Source of the DNA: JBBQFI01 sp038321775
GTDB lineage: Bacteria; Verrucomicrobiota; Verrucomicrobiia; Chthoniobacterales; UBA10450
Length of the DNA: 64,000 nucleotides
Direction of reading: 5' to 3'
NCBI GenBank assembly: GCA_038321775.1
Contig: JBBQFI010000001.1
Location: 62,001 to 126,000, forward strand
Positions 40,572 through 50,225 of this stretch are shown in pieces; the first letter of the stretch is position 1, and each line of letters begins with the position of its first letter. A program made the position numbers and the translations under genes. The notes under the pieces are model-generated. The model was not told the DNA's origin. It was given only the letters and a program-made list of their open reading frames with translations, and searched no databases.

Positions 40572-42766
40572 TTCTCTTCGAGGAGATCCGAGCGTGCAAC
40601 GCGTTCGCCTTTAAAGAAGACGGCGGAAATCGAAGAGAGCGCATGAATGTCCTGTAGCGGATTTCCATCGACGACGAGCAAGCTCGCTTCCTTACCTTTC
40701 TCGAGTGTTCCGATTCGTTTCTCCGCGCCGAGAAGTTTCGCGCTGTTTAGAGTCGCGGCCTGCAACGCGACATCGGTTGGTATTCCCGCGGCAACCCAAA
40801 GTTCGAGTTCGTGCTGCACGGTTGGCCCGTGCATAACCAAAAAATTGCCGGCATCGGATCCAGTCACAAGCATCATGCCCGCGCGCCAGGCTTTGAGTAG
40901 ATTTTTAGCGCCGGTTTCAACCGACATCGGATATTTCTGTAAACCTTCGCGCATGGACGCGTTTTTCGGATCGGTCGCAGCGCGTTCGGTTCCCTGAAGC
41001 AAGTCCTTCGGTGTCACCTGCTGCACGAGAGAGCGTTTGAGCAATGTCGTGTCCCCGCGCGCAAATTGTGCGGAGGCTTCCGCGACACTTAACGTTGGAT
41101 CGAAAGCGATTCCTTTTGCCTTCATCTCCGCAATCGTCGCGTCCGGAATCTCGTCGAGATAGGAACCGTGTTCGATAGAGTTTGTGCCTAACGAGACAGC
41201 GTCGGCGACGTCCTGTTTGCTTCCCGTGTGAATCGCGACGGGCAATTTCTTCGCGTGCGCTTCTTCCACCACGGCGCGCAGAAATCTCAGATCCATGCGA
41301 TGGAATGTGTAACCGGGAACACCCGCTTCGAGCACGCCCTTGATCGCATCGACTCCCTGCGTGGCGAGTATGTCCACTTGTTCGCGCGCTTCCACTTCAG
41401 TTTTTGGAACGCGAGTAAATTGCGCGAGAAATCCACTGCGTTGTTGTTCCGGCAGAGAGCGCCCGAACTCTGTGCCATGTCCGCCTTCCGCCGTGAAGAG
41501 CGGACCGCAAAAGAATAATTCGGTCCCGAGTTTTTCGCCGGTGCCGAAAAGTTTTCTCAACTTCAACATCGAGTCGAGCGCATCGCCCGCACTCCGTACG
41601 GCTGTCACGCCGCAGTAAAGATATTGCGCCAACTCGCGCTCGGAAGATTTGGCTGGATTGAACTTCGACCAGTCTTCGTAAAACCCGCCGCTCGCGCCGA
41701 GATGGACATGCATGTCGATCAATCCCGGAAGAACCGTCTTGCCAGCAGCATCAAGCGGTTCCGCATTCAATGATTTCGCATCGGGAAAACTTCCCTCGTA
41801 GACAGTATCGATTTTGCCATTGCGAATCAGAACGGCGCCGGATTCGATCACTTTGCCATTCCCGATAATGATGCGCGGATTTTGAATCAGCCAGGTGTGA
41901 CCGCGCGCTCGGTCGCGAGCGAGAATTTGGGCTTTCGCTAAATCCTGGCGACTCCACGCCTGATAACTGCCCAACGCCAAGAACGGCAGCAAGACCACGA
42001 TGACCCAAAGCTTCGCCGAGGCGCGAAGTTTCTCTTCTTTTTCCCAGCGGAAAAGTTTCGTTGCAATAAAAATGCCAACCGCGGTGGTGAGAAGCAGCGC
42101 GACGGTAGACAGCCAGTTTTGCGCGAGTGTTTCGTGACGTTGCAGAATTCCGCCGACACCGGTGACCAAATAAGTCGCGGGGACGAATTGCGTGACCGTC
42201 TGGAGCCAATTGGGAAAAAGACTGATCGGTATCGTCGCGCCGCTCAGAAAAAGCATCACCATGTAAATCGGTTGAATGAGGATGTTGCTTTCCTGCGTTG
42301 AATTAACGACCGCAGCGATAATCAAACCGATGGTGCGAAAAGCAGCGGCGCCGAGGCAGATGAAAACAAGCAGCGAAAGCAGATGCGGCGGCATCGGCAT
42401 GCCGTAAAAAAATCTGGCGAGCACGAGCATGAGGATCACGCTTGGGATGTAGAGGATCACGCCGGTGATCATCGAGGCGAGCAGCAGAGGCACGGGCGTG
42501 ATCGGGGTCACTTTGTAACGCCGCAAAATATTTTCTTCGCGTTCCTGCACCGCGCGCATGCCGGCGCCGAAAAGGCCGCTCCCGATAATACCGAGCACCA
42601 GCACCATGGTCACAACGAGAACCACGGCCGAACCCTGTTTCGCTCCCATCAATTGTCCGAAGGCGAAAAAGAAAATGAGCGGGAAGAAATAATTGAAGAA
42701 CAAAACCGCCTTGTTTCGACGCGCGAGCTTCAGGTCGATGGCGAGGAGAGCGAGAAAAGACTTCAT
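40568..42766 (-). CDS. ABC-2 permease fused to a metal-dependent amidohydrolase
   Basis: 732 residues in one frame. Residues 1-255 are an ABC-2 type permease with six membrane segments (AVLFFNYFFPLIFFFAFGQL; QPIYMVMLFLSGATIPISLF). From about 290 a complete amidohydrolase follows: metal-binding GLIDMHVHLG, DAIKGVLEAG, VAIHTGSKQD, SIEHGSYLDEIP and VTGSDAGNFLVMHG, then TLEKGKEASLLVVDGNP. The seam lies in a linker after LFRWEKEEKLRASAKLWVIV and a further membrane segment. Its ATPase partner is encoded 1 nt upstream. The hydrolase could act at the membrane on the transported compound. The 9-mer is at 41186-41194 (SLG). Confidence 0.88.
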   Translation of the reverse strand: MKSFLALLAIDLKLARRNKAVLFFNYFFPLIFFFAFGQLMGAKQGSAVVLVVTMVLVLGIIGSGLFGAGMRAVQEREENILRRYKVTPITPVPLLLASMITGVILYIPSVILMLVLARFFYGMPMPPHLLSLLVFICLGAAAFRTIGLIIAAVVNSTQESNILIQPIYMVMLFLSGATIPISLFPNWLQTVTQFVPATYLVTGVGGILQRHETLAQNWLSTVALLLTTAVGIFIATKLFRWEKEEKLRASAKLWVIVVLLPFLALGSYQAWSRQDLAKAQILARDRARGHTWLIQNPRIIIGNGKVIESGAVLIRNGKIDTVYEGSFPDAKSLNAEPLDAAGKTVLPGLIDMHVHLGASGGFYEDWSKFNPAKSSERELAQYLYCGVTAVRSAGDALDSMLKLRKLFGTGEKLGTELFFCGPLFTAEGGHGTEFGRSLPEQQRSGFLAQFTRVPKTEVEAREQVDILATQGVDAIKGVLEAGVPGYTFHRMDLRFLRAVVEEAHAKKLPVAIHTGSKQDVADAVSLGTNSIEHGSYLDEIPDATIAEMKAKGIAFDPTLSVAEASAQFARGDTTLLKRSLVQQVTPKDLLQGTERAATDPKNASMREGLQKYPMSVETGAKNLLKAWRAGMMLVTGSDAGNFLVMHGPTVQHELELWVAAGIPTDVALQAATLNSAKLLGAEKRIGTLEKGKEASLLVVDGNPLQDIHALSSISAVFFKGERVARSDLLEEK

Positions 42767-42767
42767 C

Positions 42768-43700
42768 TTATTCGCGCAATTTTTTTCCGGTCAATTCGAT
42801 GAAGACATCTTCGAGCGTCGGTCTTTTTAGACGCACATCCTCAAGTTCCAATCCCTGGGCATCGATCCATTTCACCATCTCGACCAGAGTGCGCGCGGCT
42901 TTTCGCGAGCCAACCTGGATCTGCCGCCGATCATCGGAGACAATGGCATGGGTCGCTTCCGGCCATTCCGGTAAATTTCCCGACGACAACGGCTGAGTAA
43001 GCGTGATGTCGATGCCCGATTGTTCCGCGCTTTTTTCCTGCAACTCCTGCGGCGAACCGAGCGCGATGATGACACCGTTATCGATGATCGCGACGCGATC
43101 GCACAACTTTTCCGCTTCCTCGATGTAATGCGTGGTCATCAGGATGGTGCGCTTTTCCGCGCGCAATTCTTCGATTAGATCGCGAATCTCCAAACGTACT
43201 TGCGGATCGAGACCGGTCGTGGGCTCATCCAGAAAAAGCATTTGCGGGTCGTTGATGAGCGCAAGGGCAAGGGCGAGGCGTTGTTTTTGCCCACCGGAAA
43301 GCGAAGCATAATTCGCATCGCGTTTTTCCCAGAGTTGCAATCGCTTGAGCAACATATCGCCATCGACCGTGCGCGTATAAAATGCGCCGAAAAGTTTGAG
43401 CGACTCGCGCACCGTAATTTTGTCCGGAAGATTTGTCGCCTGCAGACAAACTCCAATTCGATCCTTCAGTTGTGATTTTTGCCGATCGGGATCAAAATCG
43501 AGAACGGTCACGTCGCCCGCGCTGCGTGGTCGCAGGCCCTCGAGAATTTCAACGGTCGTCGTCTTGCCTGCGCCATTCGGGCCGAGCAAACCAAAAACTT
43601 CGCCCGCGCGGACTTCGAAATCGATCCCCTTTACCGCTTCGAGCGCGCCGTACGATTTGCGGAGGCCGCGGACCGAAATAGCAAATTCACCGTCGCTCAC
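42768..43700 (-). CDS. ABC transporter ATP-binding protein
   Basis: 310 residues. Walker A GPNGAGKTTTVEIL, signature LSGGQKQRLALAL, Walker B QMLFLDEPTTGLDP and switch His in MTTHYIEEAEK. C-terminal region as in drug/lipid exporters of the ABC-2 class. It partners the permease-amidohydrolase fusion. Its start overlaps lnt by 4 nt. Confidence 0.95.
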   Translation of the reverse strand: MSDGEFAISVRGLRKSYGALEAVKGIDFEVRAGEVFGLLGPNGAGKTTTVEILEGLRPRSAGDVTVLDFDPDRQKSQLKDRIGVCLQATNLPDKITVRESLKLFGAFYTRTVDGDMLLKRLQLWEKRDANYASLSGGQKQRLALALALINDPQMLFLDEPTTGLDPQVRLEIRDLIEELRAEKRTILMTTHYIEEAEKLCDRVAIIDNGVIIALGSPQELQEKSAEQSGIDITLTQPLSSGNLPEWPEATHAIVSDDRRQIQVGSRKAARTLVEMVKWIDAQGLELEDVRLKRPTLEDVFIELTGKKLRE

Positions 43701-45412
43701 GTCGTTGTAACTTCGTCGTTAGGCGCGGGCGCTTCAATCACCGCGCTTTTCTCGCGCTTCTGAAAGAGCGATCGCAGGAATACAAAAATAAGCGCAGCGA
43801 GCGAGATGCCAGTGCAACATTGAGCGAAGAGTTCTCCATGCTGTACGTAAAACGTCGGCGTTCGTGCGATGGGAACATCCACGTCGCTGGTTAAAACGCC
43901 GTCGGTAAATTGGCTGCCGTGCTCGTCGGTTAATGTGTGTGTGATGCGACCGAATTCGTTCACGATGCATGTCACGCCGGTGTTGGCGGCGCGCACCAGT
44001 GGTCGCCGCGTTTCGACGCAGCGGAAAATTGCATTCGCCAGATGTTGTTGCGACCCGGCCGAACGCAAAAACCATCCGTCGTTCGTAACGTTGACGAGCA
44101 AGTCCGCGCCTTTCATGACGAAACGGCGCGTCAATTCGCCAATCGTATCTTCAAAACAAATGAGCGGCGCGATATCGATGTCATGATTCGTTAGGCGGAA
44201 AATCGTGTAATCGGTTCCGGCGTTAAAATCCGAAGGCACCTGATCGCCCACGATGCGCGCGAGCAACGGGATGAGGTGGCGTCCCGGAATGTATTCGCCG
44301 TATGGGACCAGATGAATTTTCCGATAGATTTGAACGCGTTTTCCGCCTTCGGTTACGAACAGGGCCGCGTTATAGGCATGCGTCTCGTCCTGGTCGATCG
44401 CGCCGAGCAGCAGATCAACTTTTGCGCTTGCCGCAAAATCCATGACGTATTGATGACTCTCCTCGTCTTCGAGAACCGGGCCGGGCATCGAGCTTTCCGG
44501 CCAGACGATCAAGTCCGGTGGCGGAGTTGATTTCAGCGCCATTTCGCTCAGGCGCGAGAATTGATCGAAAATTTTCACGGCAAATATCGACGTGAATTTT
44601 TCTTCACGCGGCACATTTGCCTGCACCAGGGATACTCGCAGATTGGTGACGGGCCGGTGAATTTGCGCCGCCTGGAATCCATAGACGAACAGCGCGACCA
44701 CGATCGCCATCGTGAGTGTGAGATCGTAATGAGGACGCATGGTGCGCGTTTTTGTTTCAAGGATGAGACGGCGCACCGAACAAATCGCGATGACGTTTGT
44801 AAACGCGACGAGAAATGAAATTCCAGCGACGCCAGTGAACTCAGCGAATTGAATGATCGGCCAATACGCGTGCAAGGCGACGCCGAGAGAGTTCCAACCC
44901 CAGCCGGAAAACATCCAGCCGCGCACCCATTCCTGTGCTGTCCAACCGGCCGCGAGTAAAAATGCGAGACGCAGGTTGTGCACCGAGCTCAGCCACGGTG
45001 AGCGGACAACGGGCAACTCGTTAGGCTGAGGGGGTGGCCATTCGTGTTTGCGCCGGGGAGCAGATGTCTCCCGAATTTTCGGTCTGAACAAACCGCAAAA
45101 CCAACTCCAGACCGCGAAGTAAACCGCCATATAAAACTGGACCAGAATCCAGCCGGGGATGGTGACGGTTGTTAACCACGAGAGAACGGTCGAGAAAAAT
45201 ACGACGCCCGCGACATAGCCGAGCGCGAGATCACGTAGCCAACGGCGCTTTGAACTCTCGCCGCTAAACCAGACGGCGGCGAGCAAAGGTGTGAGCGCGA
45301 ACCAGCAAAACCACGCTTGATCGAAAGGCGGAAAACATCCGGTGCAAAGAAGACCGGTGACGATGGCTGCCAGCCACGGCCAGGCGCGGAACGCTTTTCG
45401 CAGACTATCCAC
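43697..45412 (-). CDS. lnt: Apolipoprotein N-acyltransferase
   Basis: 571 residues. The N-terminal half has membrane helices, and the C-terminal half is a carbon-nitrogen hydrolase domain with the catalytic triad Glu in IVWPESSMPG, Lys in IHLVPYGEY and Cys in APLICFEDTI. It adds the third acyl chain to lipoproteins in the inner membrane, which agrees with the many lipobox proteins in this window and a Gram-negative envelope. The C-terminal tail PNDEVTTT carries the 9-mer at 43716-43724. Two more copies are at 44188 and 45018. Confidence 0.95.
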   Translation of the reverse strand: MDSLRKAFRAWPWLAAIVTGLLCTGCFPPFDQAWFCWFALTPLLAAVWFSGESSKRRWLRDLALGYVAGVVFFSTVLSWLTTVTIPGWILVQFYMAVYFAVWSWFCGLFRPKIRETSAPRRKHEWPPPQPNELPVVRSPWLSSVHNLRLAFLLAAGWTAQEWVRGWMFSGWGWNSLGVALHAYWPIIQFAEFTGVAGISFLVAFTNVIAICSVRRLILETKTRTMRPHYDLTLTMAIVVALFVYGFQAAQIHRPVTNLRVSLVQANVPREEKFTSIFAVKIFDQFSRLSEMALKSTPPPDLIVWPESSMPGPVLEDEESHQYVMDFAASAKVDLLLGAIDQDETHAYNAALFVTEGGKRVQIYRKIHLVPYGEYIPGRHLIPLLARIVGDQVPSDFNAGTDYTIFRLTNHDIDIAPLICFEDTIGELTRRFVMKGADLLVNVTNDGWFLRSAGSQQHLANAIFRCVETRRPLVRAANTGVTCIVNEFGRITHTLTDEHGSQFTDGVLTSDVDVPIARTPTFYVQHGELFAQCCTGISLAALIFVFLRSLFQKREKSAVIEAPAPNDEVTTT

Positions 45413-45418
45413 GCAATC

Positions 45419-45724
45419 TCAGCTGCGCCGGCGCCGCCGGGTCTGCTCTTGCTCGCGGCGACGTCCCGGATTTAACGCATCGCGCAACTCGTGCGCGTAG
45501 GCTGGATTCACGCGGAAGGACGCGCGTTCGATGTCTTCCTTCGATCGCACGTTGACCTTGCTCGAGAGAACGTAGCCGAGCGACATCAGACCGCTGAGCG
45601 AATCAACGTATTCAGCGGTCTCCATTCCGCCAAGATGTTCGACAAGTTGTTTCCCATTCATATCCGCGCTGCCGAGCGTTTTTAGAATTGTGATCTCGCC
45701 ACCATCCAGTTTGATTTCGCGCAT
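45419..45724 (-). CDS. Small winged-helix-like protein, unknown
   Basis: 101 residues. MREIKLDGGEITILKTLG, then SADMNGKQLVEHLGGMETAE looks like a small winged-helix or mar-type DNA-binding fold. The C-terminus is very basic (RRREQEQTRRRRRS). It sits between the sugar mutase and lnt in the same operon, 6 nt from lnt. Function not known. Confidence 0.6.
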   Translation of the reverse strand: MREIKLDGGEITILKTLGSADMNGKQLVEHLGGMETAEYVDSLSGLMSLGYVLSSKVNVRSKEDIERASFRVNPAYAHELRDALNPGRRREQEQTRRRRRS

Positions 45725-45737
45725 AATCGAGTGTTTA

Positions 45738-47729
45738 TCAGGGAACAGTTGTTTTCAACCGCGCTTGTGAGTCCTCCTGCAGCCAGCGCCAGAGAGAATC
45801 GAGATGCGCGGCGATCTCGCCTTTGATCTTCGTTAGCTGATCCGGCGTAAATTTTGTCTCGTTAGGCTGACGTTGTGCGAAGAGGTAATATTTAATCTTG
45901 GGCTCAGTGCCAGATCCTCGCACGGCAATTCGCGTTTTGTCTTCGAGTTGGAAGATCAGCATTTTTTCCTTGGGAATTTCATCGCCTTCGACGTCGCGCA
46001 CCATATCCGTCTCGAAATTTTTCACGCCAACGACTTTTACGCCAAGCATCTCAACCGGCGGAGTTTTGACGTATGATTCCAGCAATCGCTTGATCTTGGC
46101 AGCTCCCTCTGCGCCTTCGAAAGTGAGCGATCCATTTTTTTCCGCATAGTACCCAAGCGCGGCGTAAATTTCGTCGAGCAACTCATCGACCGTGAGATTT
46201 TTCGATTTCGCGTAGGCGGCCACCTCGCAAAACATAATCGTGGCTCCGTTGGCATCTTTATCCCGGACAAAGTCCGCGCCACTGTAACCGTAGCTTTCTT
46301 CGCCGCCGAAAATATAGAAAGACGAATGCTGCAGACGTTGCCTGCGCGATTCTTCTTCAGACAGGTTGCGGTATTTCTCGCGCCACTCGTTAGGCAAAGC
46401 GCGTTCGTATTTGCCCAACTTGGCGCCAATGTATTTAAAACCAGTGAGTGTTTCGACCGCGCGCAAGCCGTAATGTTCCGCGATCGCCTTTTGCAGATCG
46501 GTTGTGACAAACGTTTTGATGATGACGCCGCGGTTGGCGTTTTCTCTATTCAGAACACCGGTCTCGAATAATTTCTTCGCGCGGTAATGCGCCATGAGCG
46601 ATCCGATTTGATTACCGGTCAGCAACTTCATTTCCCCGGCACGATCGCGCACCGCCACGCCCATGCGATCGCAATCGGGATCGGTCGCGACGACGAGATC
46701 GGCGTTTGTTTTTTTCGCGAGTTCGATGCCGAGTTTGAGGGCTTCGGCGTTTTCCGGGTTCGGCGATTGCACGGTTGGAAAATTCCCATCGAAACGATCC
46801 TGCTCTGCCACGACATCGAAGTTGAAACCTAACCGTTTCAACATGGGCTTGATGATCACTCCGCCGGTGCCGTGAATCGGCGTATAGACAACACCTAGTG
46901 ATTTCGCTCCGCGTACTAATTCGGGATCGAGAATCAATGTTTCCAGGCGCGCCATGTAAGCTTCATCGAGTTCAGATCTCAAGGTAATGACTTTACCTTG
47001 CTCGTTAGGCGGTAACGGCGTGTAGGTTTCGCTCGCGATCGCGTTTACTTTCGCAATGATGCCGCTCGCGTGCGGTTCAACGACTTGCGCGCCATCGTTA
47101 AAGTAGACTTTGTAACCATTGTCGTGCGGCGGATTGTGGCTCGCAGTGATAACAATTCCCGCGCTGGCGTTCAGATGTCGAACGGCAAACGACAATTCCG
47201 GAGTCGAGCGCGGACCTTCGAAGATGAACGCATCGCAGCCGTTCTCAGCTGCAATTTTCGCGGTCAGCTCCGAGAATGCTTTTGAGAAATGCCGCGTATC
47301 GTGAGCGATGACGATTTTCGCTTTGCCACCGATTCCTTGGGCGGCGCGCCACTCTTCTATATAAGCGACCAATCCCTGCGTCGCGCGACCGATGTTGTAG
47401 AAGTTCATCGCGTTCGTACCGACACAGGGAAACTCCGGCGGATCGTTCTCCCGAGCCGAGCCGCGCTCCGCTTTGGTTACAATTTTACCGATTGTCCGGC
47501 CGCGAAGTCCTCCCGTGCCGAAGGCGAGAGTTTTGTAAAAGCGATCGTTCAATTCGTCCCACGCCTCGGCGGAGATAAGTTCCGCGATCGCTTTTTCGTA
47601 AAGCGACGACTGGGCGTTCGCGAGGAGCAGGCGGATATTGTCCGCTGCGGTCCGGATCAATTTTTGATCGGCAGCCGCGCGCTCGAGAAGTGAAGTGAGA
47701 TTGGCAACCTCAACGGACATCGTCGCCAA
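45738..47729 (-). CDS. Phosphoglucomutase/phosphomannomutase
   Basis: 663 residues, on the long side for the family. Start ambiguous: ATGs at 47729 and 47720. Active-site phosphoserine loop: TASHNPPHDNGYK. Metal-binding loop: DPDCDRMG. Sugar-binding VFGGEESYG-like FGGEESYGYSG. Phosphate loop RGSGTEPKIKYY. It interconverts hexose 1- and 6-phosphates and feeds nucleotide-sugar synthesis. Heads the six-gene operon ending at 39858. Carries three 9-mer copies (45859, 46387, 47002), each encoding PNE. Confidence 0.93.
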   Translation of the reverse strand: MATMSVEVANLTSLLERAAADQKLIRTAADNIRLLLANAQSSLYEKAIAELISAEAWDELNDRFYKTLAFGTGGLRGRTIGKIVTKAERGSARENDPPEFPCVGTNAMNFYNIGRATQGLVAYIEEWRAAQGIGGKAKIVIAHDTRHFSKAFSELTAKIAAENGCDAFIFEGPRSTPELSFAVRHLNASAGIVITASHNPPHDNGYKVYFNDGAQVVEPHASGIIAKVNAIASETYTPLPPNEQGKVITLRSELDEAYMARLETLILDPELVRGAKSLGVVYTPIHGTGGVIIKPMLKRLGFNFDVVAEQDRFDGNFPTVQSPNPENAEALKLGIELAKKTNADLVVATDPDCDRMGVAVRDRAGEMKLLTGNQIGSLMAHYRAKKLFETGVLNRENANRGVIIKTFVTTDLQKAIAEHYGLRAVETLTGFKYIGAKLGKYERALPNEWREKYRNLSEEESRRQRLQHSSFYIFGGEESYGYSGADFVRDKDANGATIMFCEVAAYAKSKNLTVDELLDEIYAALGYYAEKNGSLTFEGAEGAAKIKRLLESYVKTPPVEMLGVKVVGVKNFETDMVRDVEGDEIPKEKMLIFQLEDKTRIAVRGSGTEPKIKYYLFAQRQPNETKFTPDQLTKIKGEIAAHLDSLWRWLQEDSQARLKTTVP

Positions 47730-47805
47730 CTCTTACGGGATCGGCGCGGTTTGCAAGAAGCGAAGTTCTAAATCAGAAGCGCGAACGATCCCGACCGTCG
47801 GTGGA

Positions 47806-48396
47806 TTACTCTTTATCGAACATCCGCCCGCCTTCGACCGACATTCCTTTCGCGAGATTAAGATGTAGATGGTCGGTTAGAAATTCATCCACCGGGATCC
47901 AGCGATTGTTAATCTGGATACGTTTTGTCCAGGCGCAGACCTTTACAAGTTGCTGGCGCAATTGCTGGATCTCCTTTGCCGCTTCGCTCAGTTGCGTTTC
48001 GTTTTCCTTCCGCCCCGTGATGTCCTGGATCTGCGAGATAAAGAAGCGCGGTTTTTTCTTATTATCGCGGACCAGAGAAACGCTGAGAAGAACCCAGACG
48101 ATGGAGCCGTTCTTGTGGAAATAACGTTTCTCCATCTGATACGTATCGACTTCGCCCGCGAGCAATTTTTGGGCGGCCGCCACGTCGCGCTCCAAATCCT
48201 CGGGATGAGTGATGTCCTGGAAAGTCCGCGTCAATAATTCCTCTTCGGTGTATCCAGTGATTTCGCAGACTGATCGATTCACTCGCAGCCATGAACCGTC
48301 CGGCGCGACCAATGCCATGCCGATGGTAGCGTATTCGAATGCGTTTTGAAAAAGGGAATCCGCATCGGGCTGGGGAATTGGGTGGGGAGTTTTCAC
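47806..48396 (-). CDS. Stand-alone PAS-domain protein
   Basis: 196 residues. A PAS fold with a typical S-box: FEYATIGMALVAPDGSWLRV, then NRSVCEITGYTEEELLTRTF and EKRYFHKNGSIVWVLLSVSL with ISQIQDITGRK (PAC). A short coiled coil follows, then CAWTKRIQINNRWIPVDEFL. That region resembles the ICAxCKKI..GYW..VEEYL tail of PAS proteins, with the second Cys changed to Thr. No kinase, GGDEF or output domain is present. Confidence 0.8.
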   Translation of the reverse strand: MKTPHPIPQPDADSLFQNAFEYATIGMALVAPDGSWLRVNRSVCEITGYTEEELLTRTFQDITHPEDLERDVAAAQKLLAGEVDTYQMEKRYFHKNGSIVWVLLSVSLVRDNKKKPRFFISQIQDITGRKENETQLSEAAKEIQQLRQQLVKVCAWTKRIQINNRWIPVDEFLTDHLHLNLAKGMSVEGGRMFDKE

Positions 48397-48482
48397 TGTG
48401 TTCCAATAATTATGGCAAAGTCGGCGTCAAGCGACAAGAGTTAATCAACACCGTGGACGTGCTTTGTTGCCGGTAGCCGATT

Positions 48483-48932
48483 TTATTTGCACGGACCGGG
48501 GACCGGGATAACAAACTTGCCGTCTTTTTCGGCGATGAAGTTCGTGGTCGTTCCGCTCGAACTGCCATTCTCATCTTTCGTCTCCGCCGTGACCACGAGC
48601 TTCTTCGTTGGTTTAAGGGTGAGACAAAATTTTCCTCCGGTCGGCGAATCCTGCGGCAGTGCGGCCTTTTTCGCATCTTCCGGCGTGAGGTTGACCAGTT
48701 CTATCCTGGAGATTTTTCCACCAGCGCTGCCCGATTGCATCATTTTGTAAAACCCTAGGATCTGGGGATCGGAGCCTTGCGTATAAAGAAATGACTCCAG
48801 CGTGGCAGTGTCTTTGGCTTCAAACGCCGTTTTGTATTTCTCGACGAATCCTTTTTCCTGCTCGGGCGTTCCGGCCCGGACAAAAAAGACCGACGCGATT
48901 AGAAATGAGCAGAGCAACAAGCTGGATTTCAT
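48483..48932 (-). CDS. Secreted protein of unknown function
   Basis: 149 residues with signal MKSSLLLCSFLIASVFFVRA. The mature part, EKYKTAFEAKDTATLESFLY, resembles a SnoaL/NTF2-like or lumazine-like helical start found in many small secreted proteins, but no motif confirms it. The C-terminus is a beta-hairpin-rich DGKFVIPVPGPCK. Confidence 0.5.
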   Translation of the reverse strand: MKSSLLLCSFLIASVFFVRAGTPEQEKGFVEKYKTAFEAKDTATLESFLYTQGSDPQILGFYKMMQSGSAGGKISRIELVNLTPEDAKKAALPQDSPTGGKFCLTLKPTKKLVVTAETKDENGSSSGTTTNFIAEKDGKFVIPVPGPCK

Positions 48933-49037
48933 GGCCGAGACTATGATGCGCTCTGTAAAGCGTCGAAATAAAACTCGGCGAAGAAAATTGATTGCTCACG
49001 ATGCCGTTCGCGGCCTTAGTGGACAACCCACTGCCGA

Positions 49038-50225
49038 ATGAACATTCACGAGTACCAAGCGAAAGAATTGCTCCAAAAATTCGGAGTCGCCACACCGGCG
49101 GGCAAAGCGGCGTCCACGCCGGAGGAAGCCGAGAAAATTGCGCGCGAATTAGGCACGAACGATCTGGTTGTGAAGGCGCAGATTCACGCCGGCGGGCGAG
49201 GGAAGGGAACTTTTACGAATGGATTCAAGGGCGGTGTGCATCTTTGCAAATCGCCGGAAGAAGCACGCGATGTTGCGGCGAAAATGCTTGGTCAAACTCT
49301 GGTCACGCATCAGACCGGTCCAGCCGGGCGCGTCGTTAATAAAGTATTGGTCGCAAAATCGGCTGAGATCTCGCGCGAGATCTATTTTGCCATCTTGCTC
49401 GATCGCGCGACAGCCGCGCCGTTGGTTGTCGCCAGCACAGAGGGCGGCGTCGAGATCGAAGCGGTCGCGGAAAAATCGCCGGAAAAAATTATGCGCGAAT
49501 CGATCGATCCGCTTGCGGGGATGCAACCGTTTCAGGCGCGCAAGCTGGCGAAACAATTGCAGTTCGATTCCAAACAATTGAAAGCGGCCGCGAAATTGTT
49601 CGACGGTCTTTATCGCACGTTCATTGGGCTCGATTGCTCGATGGTGGAAGTGAATCCGTTGGTCGTAACGCCAGAAGGCGAAGTGCTCGCGCTCGATGCA
49701 AAATTTAATTTCGACGACAACGCGCTCTATCGTCATCCCGAAGTGGCGGCGATGCGCGACATCGCGGAAGAAGATCCGCGCGAAGTAGAAGCATCGAAGT
49801 TCGGACTGAATTACATCGGGCTCGATGGAAACATCGCTTGTCTGGTCAACGGCGCCGGTCTCGCCATGGCGACGATGGACATCATCAAATTTTATGGTGG
49901 CAGCCCGGCAAATTTCCTCGATGTCGGCGGCGGCGCGACCGAAGAGCAGGTGACGGAAGCGTTCAAGATTTTGATCTCGGACAAAAATGTAAAGGCGATC
50001 CTGGTCAACATTTTTGGCGGCATCATGAAGTGCGACATCATTGCGCAAGGAATTATCAATGCCGCGAAGGCGGTAAAGTTGTCCGTGCCGTTGGTCGTTA
50101 GGCTGGAAGGGACCAATGTCGACGCTGGCAAAAAACTCATCGCCGCATCCGGTTTATCGGTAATCACCGCAGACGATCTTGGCGATGCAGCGCAAAAGGC
50201 GGTTGAGGCCGCAAAAGGAAAATGA
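49038..50225 (+). CDS. sucC: Succinyl-CoA synthetase beta subunit
   Basis: 395 residues. It starts MNIHEYQAKELLQKFGVATP. The ATP-grasp part has VVKAQIHAGGRGKGTF and VEVNPLVVTPEGEVLALDAK. The ligase part has CLVNGAGLAMATMDIIK and NIFGGIMKCDIIAQG with VVRLEGTNVDAGK. Couples succinyl-CoA cleavage to ATP or GTP formation with SucD in the TCA cycle. sucD is not adjacent: two VOC genes lie between, the first overlapping the sucC stop by 4 nt. The VVRLEG codons contain TCGTTAGGC (50095-50103). Confidence 0.97.
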   Translation: MNIHEYQAKELLQKFGVATPAGKAASTPEEAEKIARELGTNDLVVKAQIHAGGRGKGTFTNGFKGGVHLCKSPEEARDVAAKMLGQTLVTHQTGPAGRVVNKVLVAKSAEISREIYFAILLDRATAAPLVVASTEGGVEIEAVAEKSPEKIMRESIDPLAGMQPFQARKLAKQLQFDSKQLKAAAKLFDGLYRTFIGLDCSMVEVNPLVVTPEGEVLALDAKFNFDDNALYRHPEVAAMRDIAEEDPREVEASKFGLNYIGLDGNIACLVNGAGLAMATMDIIKFYGGSPANFLDVGGGATEEQVTEAFKILISDKNVKAILVNIFGGIMKCDIIAQGIINAAKAVKLSVPLVVRLEGTNVDAGKKLIAASGLSVITADDLGDAAQKAVEAAKGK

